Source: a virus. From it: a DNA stretch of 32,950 bases. The first letter of the stretch is position 1. Each line of letters begins with the position of its first letter. Location of the stretch: positions 1 to 32,950 of IMG/VR virus record IMGVR_UViG_3300030085_004903, one strand, 5' to 3'. The notes under the pieces were generated by a model, which saw only the letters and a list, made by a program, of their open reading frames with translations, was not told where the DNA came from and ran no database searches. Of this stretch, positions 30,525-32,950 are shown piece after piece. The position numbers and the translations under genes are program-made.

Positions 30525-30847
30525 CCTGCTACAAATTTGTTACTGATGATAGAAAACCTGTCATGATCATGCACCAGGATATTTGTTATCCCCCTGCAAA
30601 TCCTGCTAATGTTGATCAAGTAGATACATCTTATCCTGGTATTGTTCTTAAATATGAAAATGGATATCTGTTAGAGGATGGTGTTCATAGAATTGCAAAA
30701 TTGCAGAAACAAGGAATATTTGAATCATTATTTTATGTTGTGACGATCGAAGAATATCAGAGAGGATTAGTTCATATGATGTTTCAGGGAGAACCAATTC
30801 CACTCGGAGAATGGAATCATAATGCACTAGATCCAATGAAGCACTAA
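30521..30847 (+). CDS. Small ParB-like-motif hypothetical protein
   Basis: ATG 30521 overlaps the oxygenase stop (ATGA), so I prefer it to ATG 30509; it gives 108 residues. The motif YLLEDGVHRIAKLQKQGIFE resembles the DG-x-HR-x-A loop of ParB- or sulfiredoxin-like domains. The rest is mixed alpha/beta, with MIMHQDICYPPAN near the start. It is co-transcribed with the oxygenase and might partner it. The relation to ParB is a motif impression only. Confidence 0.68.
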   Translation: MTCYKFVTDDRKPVMIMHQDICYPPANPANVDQVDTSYPGIVLKYENGYLLEDGVHRIAKLQKQGIFESLFYVVTIEEYQRGLVHMMFQGEPIPLGEWNHNALDPMKH

Positions 30848-30853
30848 TAAATA
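30846..30853 (+). promoter_or_regulatory. T4-type late promoter motif (AATAAATA)
   Basis: AATAAATA begins at the stop of the preceding gene and lies 22 bp before the ATG at 30876, matching the spacing of other late motifs here. Confidence 0.6.
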
Positions 30854-30875
30854 ATTAAAAATCGTTGTAATTATA

Positions 30876-31766
30876 ATGGCAAATGCTGATAATCTATTTG
30901 TAAGAGAGACTTTAACAAAAGAGAAAGTTGGTCTTACAACAATTAATCAAAGACTTGAGACTTCAATTGGTATTGGAACCACAAGGCCTCCAACATTTAG
31001 AGAAGCGATTGAGGATATTGATTTATTGATGTTGGATCGTATCATTGCCATCAATGATGATAAGAGAACTATTGGGGCAGCATATACTGACCTTTATAAC
31101 AGTACAAATTGTGGATTGGCCACTAACGCCACTAGATTCACTGCTACCTTGAATTCTGATATCGATGATCACATTTACAGGGGTGGAATAGAGATTGTAA
31201 GTCAAGATCGAGGAGATGGAATAACTACAAACATTGCACGAGCACCTTTATATGCTGATATGCTTCGTGCTTTTCAATTTGATGACCTTGAAGATGGGAA
31301 TAGTATCGGGCAAGATCCAAGAGCAGATACAAGTTATGTAACAATTTCTCCCTCTAATAACCTTGGAGTAGGTGTCACGGCATATCTTGCAGAGAATGGA
31401 AGAATTGTTAATAATAATGGAAATGGAGGTTCCATTCATAACGCTGTAGATGTGAGCGCAGGAAGTGCTCGTATCGGATACATTTATGCGTATGACAACA
31501 CAAATAATACAACATATTATACTGGTGGAGGAACTTGCAATAGTTTTGACAATAATTTTGAATCTCTCACCGATGATATTAATGATGAAAGAAGAGGAGC
31601 TAGCGGAATAACAACTTTTAGTAATGGATCGTCAAATATAAGAGATAAAAGAGTTAAAGAACTGATTTCTATCTGGTCATATCAATGGCAGATGAGAACA
31701 AATGACGATAAAATCGATGAAATTGATGATGCATTAGACGCAATGGATCAACTGCCTCCGTTCTGA
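30876..31766 (+). CDS. Predicted virion structural protein, 296 aa
   Basis: The 296-residue protein is preceded by a late promoter motif and follows the tail cluster, which supports a structural role. It has an N-terminal LFVRETLTKEKVGLTTINQR, a beta-rich middle (YVTISPSNNLGVGVTAYLAE), glycine- and asparagine-rich loops and a helical C-terminus (VKELISIWSYQWQMRTNDDK). There is no membrane segment. I do not recognise the family. Internal loop composition resembles fibre or neck proteins. Confidence 0.72.
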   Translation: MANADNLFVRETLTKEKVGLTTINQRLETSIGIGTTRPPTFREAIEDIDLLMLDRIIAINDDKRTIGAAYTDLYNSTNCGLATNATRFTATLNSDIDDHIYRGGIEIVSQDRGDGITTNIARAPLYADMLRAFQFDDLEDGNSIGQDPRADTSYVTISPSNNLGVGVTAYLAENGRIVNNNGNGGSIHNAVDVSAGSARIGYIYAYDNTNNTTYYTGGGTCNSFDNNFESLTDDINDERRGASGITTFSNGSSNIRDKRVKELISIWSYQWQMRTNDDKIDEIDDALDAMDQLPPF

Positions 31767-31796
31767 TAGACCAGTTCTTGAACTGTCCACCACCTG

Positions 31797-31825
31797 TTGA
31801 CCATCGGATCATTTTGAACTATATT
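31797..31825 (+). promoter_or_regulatory. Sigma70-like promoter (TTGACC-N17-TATATT)
   Basis: TTGACC (31797-31802) and TATATT (31820-31825) are 17 bp apart. The predicted start near 31832 gives a leader of about 17 nt for the next gene. A 14-nt inverted repeat (CAGTTC-TT-GAACTG, 31772-31785) lies just upstream. Confidence 0.68.
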
Positions 31826-31848
31826 AGCCATGTTGAGAAAACCATCCC

Positions 31849-32037
31849 ATGAACGAAGACGACTTCCTGACTCGCTGTGTTGTTGACCCCTCTACTCGGA
31901 GTTTCTATCTGTATTCCAGTGAAGGAGAGACCAAGACCGTAGAATGTGACACGGTAGATCAGTTTATGTCTGTTCTAGAACTCTGTCAGAATGTTCTTAC
32001 TGACGAGATTGCTTTTGCAGACCCAATTACACAATGA
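31849..32037 (+). CDS. Small hypothetical protein, 62 aa
   Basis: The product is acidic and soluble (ending IAFADPITQ), with VDPSTRSFYLYSSEGETKTV forming a probable beta hairpin and a following helix QFMSVLELCQNVL. The start context CATCCCATG matches that of the gene at 5432, and no Shine-Dalgarno is seen. It is the first gene after the promoter at 31797. No family is recognised. Confidence 0.75.
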   Translation: MNEDDFLTRCVVDPSTRSFYLYSSEGETKTVECDTVDQFMSVLELCQNVLTDEIAFADPITQ

Positions 32038-32085
32038 ACATATATTCATCAAATCTTTACAAGGAAATTTTAGAGTGCTACGATT

Positions 32086-32241
32086 ATGAGGCCAGAAACT
32101 CGACAATCTATGGAAATGTTATTCGCAGCGAAATGGAATTTACCCAAAGCAGCGAAGAACTGCAATCTGACCAACAAGGAGATGAAGATCATCTTCAATG
32201 AGTATTGTCGCTTGAATCCTCCGACTTATGAGACTGAATAA
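32086..32241 (+). CDS. Small helical protein, possible DNA-binding
   Basis: The 51-residue ORF MRPETRQSMEMLFAAKWNLP, then KAAKNCNLTNKEMKIIFNEY, is helical and resembles a compact helix-turn-helix. Its 3' end overlaps the next gene by 14 nt. A competing ORF at 32034-32201 in another frame overlaps the previous stop as ATGA, but its later residues look like a shadow of this one. This frame has better protein-like composition. Confidence 0.68.
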   Translation: MRPETRQSMEMLFAAKWNLPKAAKNCNLTNKEMKIIFNEYCRLNPPTYETE

Positions 32242-32530
32242 TCTAAAAATCTATTGCCACACTGAAGAAGATCAATCTAATATGTTTGACTTCTTGTTTG
32301 AAATCTACCGTAATGACATCAAGTATTGCACTTGGGAACCTGACGGTGATGATGAAAATCCAGGCACTTGGGGTATGTTTATTGATGACTTCCCACCTGA
32401 ACTCTTTGATAAAGTCGTAGAGTTTCTTGAGAGTGAAAACTCTTGGGTTCTGGATGAAGAAGTTGAGATGGCATTAGATGATGACGAAGCTAATGTATAC
32501 AGGGAATATTATCCTAATGGATATCCCTGA
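32228..32530 (+). CDS. Acidic hypothetical protein, 100 aa
   Basis: The product is acidic, with a conserved-looking pattern: KIYCHTEEDQSNMFDFLFEI, then WEPDGDDENPGTWGMFIDDF. It probably forms a small alpha/beta domain. It overlaps the preceding gene by 14 nt and its stop lies 6 nt before tRNA-Leu. No enzymatic motif is seen and no family is recognised. The strong negative charge could suit DNA mimicry, which is speculative. Confidence 0.78.
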   Translation: MRLNNLKIYCHTEEDQSNMFDFLFEIYRNDIKYCTWEPDGDDENPGTWGMFIDDFPPELFDKVVEFLESENSWVLDEEVEMALDDDEANVYREYYPNGYP

Positions 32531-32536
32531 TTTCTT

Positions 32537-32621
32537 GCGAGTGTGGCGGAATCGGTAGACGCACCAGACTTAAAATCTGTTGACTGTTAAGGTCGTGGGG
32601 GTTCAAGTCCCCCCACTCGCA
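32537..32621 (+). tRNA. trnL-UAA: tRNA-Leu (anticodon UAA)
   Basis: The acceptor stem GCGAGTG (32537-32543) pairs with CACTCGC (32614-32620), with discriminator A at 32621 and no encoded CCA. The anticodon loop CTTAAAA gives UAA at 32571-32573. A T arm with GGTTCAAGTCC and a long variable arm mark it as class II leucine tRNA. It decodes UUA, a codon favoured by AT-rich phage genes but rarer in marine Synechococcus hosts. Confidence 0.96.
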
Positions 32622-32648
32622 CTATATACATTATCCACTTTTTTAATC

Positions 32649-32950
32649 ATGAAACTCTTTCTTGCTACAATCATTGCTCTCACTCCTACGGCAGCATATG
32701 CTGGTGGACCCAGAACCAGCCAACCAGGATGGTCACACCAAGAAAAATGCTTTAAGACTGTTTATCGTGAAGAATATGTACCAGGGACAATGAAAAATCC
32801 TGGATATGTGAAGTCTTATAAGGAACGAGTAAAAGTTCCCTGTAAGAATAGACCAAGGAGACACGATCATCACCATCATTATGTTCCCCCAGCACCAACA
32901 AGGTCTAATGTTGATGATAACTCTTGTGTTGAGGGTACTGTTGTTGGTGG
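32649..32950 (+). CDS. Secreted His-rich small protein (3' end outside window)
   Basis: The frame is open from ATG 32649 to the window end (100 residues seen). The first 20 residues are a signal peptide (MKLFLATIIALTPTAAYAGG, cleavage likely after AYA). The mature part has C-x-n cysteine pairs (EKCFKTV, VKVPCKN, NSCVEG), a basic stretch KNRPRRHD and HHHHYVPP, which could bind metal. No Shine-Dalgarno is seen. It is probably periplasmic. The function is unknown. Confidence 0.78.
   Translation, partial: MKLFLATIIALTPTAAYAGGPRTSQPGWSHQEKCFKTVYREEYVPGTMKNPGYVKSYKERVKVPCKNRPRRHDHHHHYVPPAPTRSNVDDNSCVEGTVVG

Noticed and set aside
31772-31785. Inverted repeat after the 296-aa gene as a terminator
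   Set aside because: CAGTTC-TT-GAACTG has no T-run, so it is not a rho-independent terminator; it may be an operator.
1-32950. CRISPR array, IS element, integrase or attachment site
   Set aside because: No regularly spaced direct repeats, transposase or recombinase motif was seen.

Overview
The window reads as part of the genome of a T4-like cyanomyovirus infecting marine picocyanobacteria (Synechococcus or Prochlorococcus). It combines T4 core genes (gp33, gp59, gp32, gp53, gp48, gp4, a gp54-like gene, gp26, a gp27-like gene, a gp5-like gene) with typical cyanophage auxiliary genes (psbD, speD, thyX, phoH, glutaredoxin, a CP12-like gene, a 2OG-Fe(II) oxygenase, a DUF1825 gene) and a phage tRNA-Leu(UAA). 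Genes are packed, many start and stop codons overlap, and gaps are short. No integrase, attachment site, IS element, rRNA or CRISPR array was seen.

Layout. 1-5122: the 3' end of psbD, then a run of small, mostly hypothetical genes with an HNH endonuclease, glutaredoxin, speD and a degenerate glutaredoxin. 5123-6102: a regulatory patch with three adjacent inverted repeats around a strong sigma70-like promoter, then five tiny genes (two with the DUF4278 YRG motif), a repeated GGACGCAA-N9-GGAACGG element, and a terminator. 6103-9330: a beta-barrel-like protein, two small genes, thyX, an FmdB-like small protein, phoH and a PD-(D/E)XK exonuclease. 9320-11580: replication and late-transcription genes gp33, gp59, a DUF1825 insert and gp32. 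gp32 has its own promoter, a G-free leader and a terminator that lies inside the convergent gp53 gene. 11577-14338 (minus strand): gp4, an unknown gene, gp48 and gp53, with T4-type late promoter motifs. 14382-31766 (plus strand): tail and baseplate cluster: gp54-like, gp26 with a probable -1 frameshift extension, two giant tape-measure-like proteins (the second carrying lysozyme and M15-type peptidase domains), a gp27-like hub, CP12-like, a gp5-like spike, several fibre or spike proteins and a 2OG oxygenase. 31797-32950: three small genes, tRNA-Leu and a partial secreted protein.

How it fits together. Sigma70-like promoters precede the small-gene and gp32 units, while T4-late-like (N)ATAAATA motifs precede the structural units, consistent with early or middle versus late expression through gp33. 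The auxiliary genes (psbD, CP12, speD, thyX, glutaredoxins) would sustain light capture, redirect carbon flow and supply nucleotides and polyamines during infection. The tail cluster appears to have moved the T4 gp5 lysozyme activity into a tape-measure-like protein. Family names are from recognition of sequence motifs without database search; gp numbers follow T4 usage.
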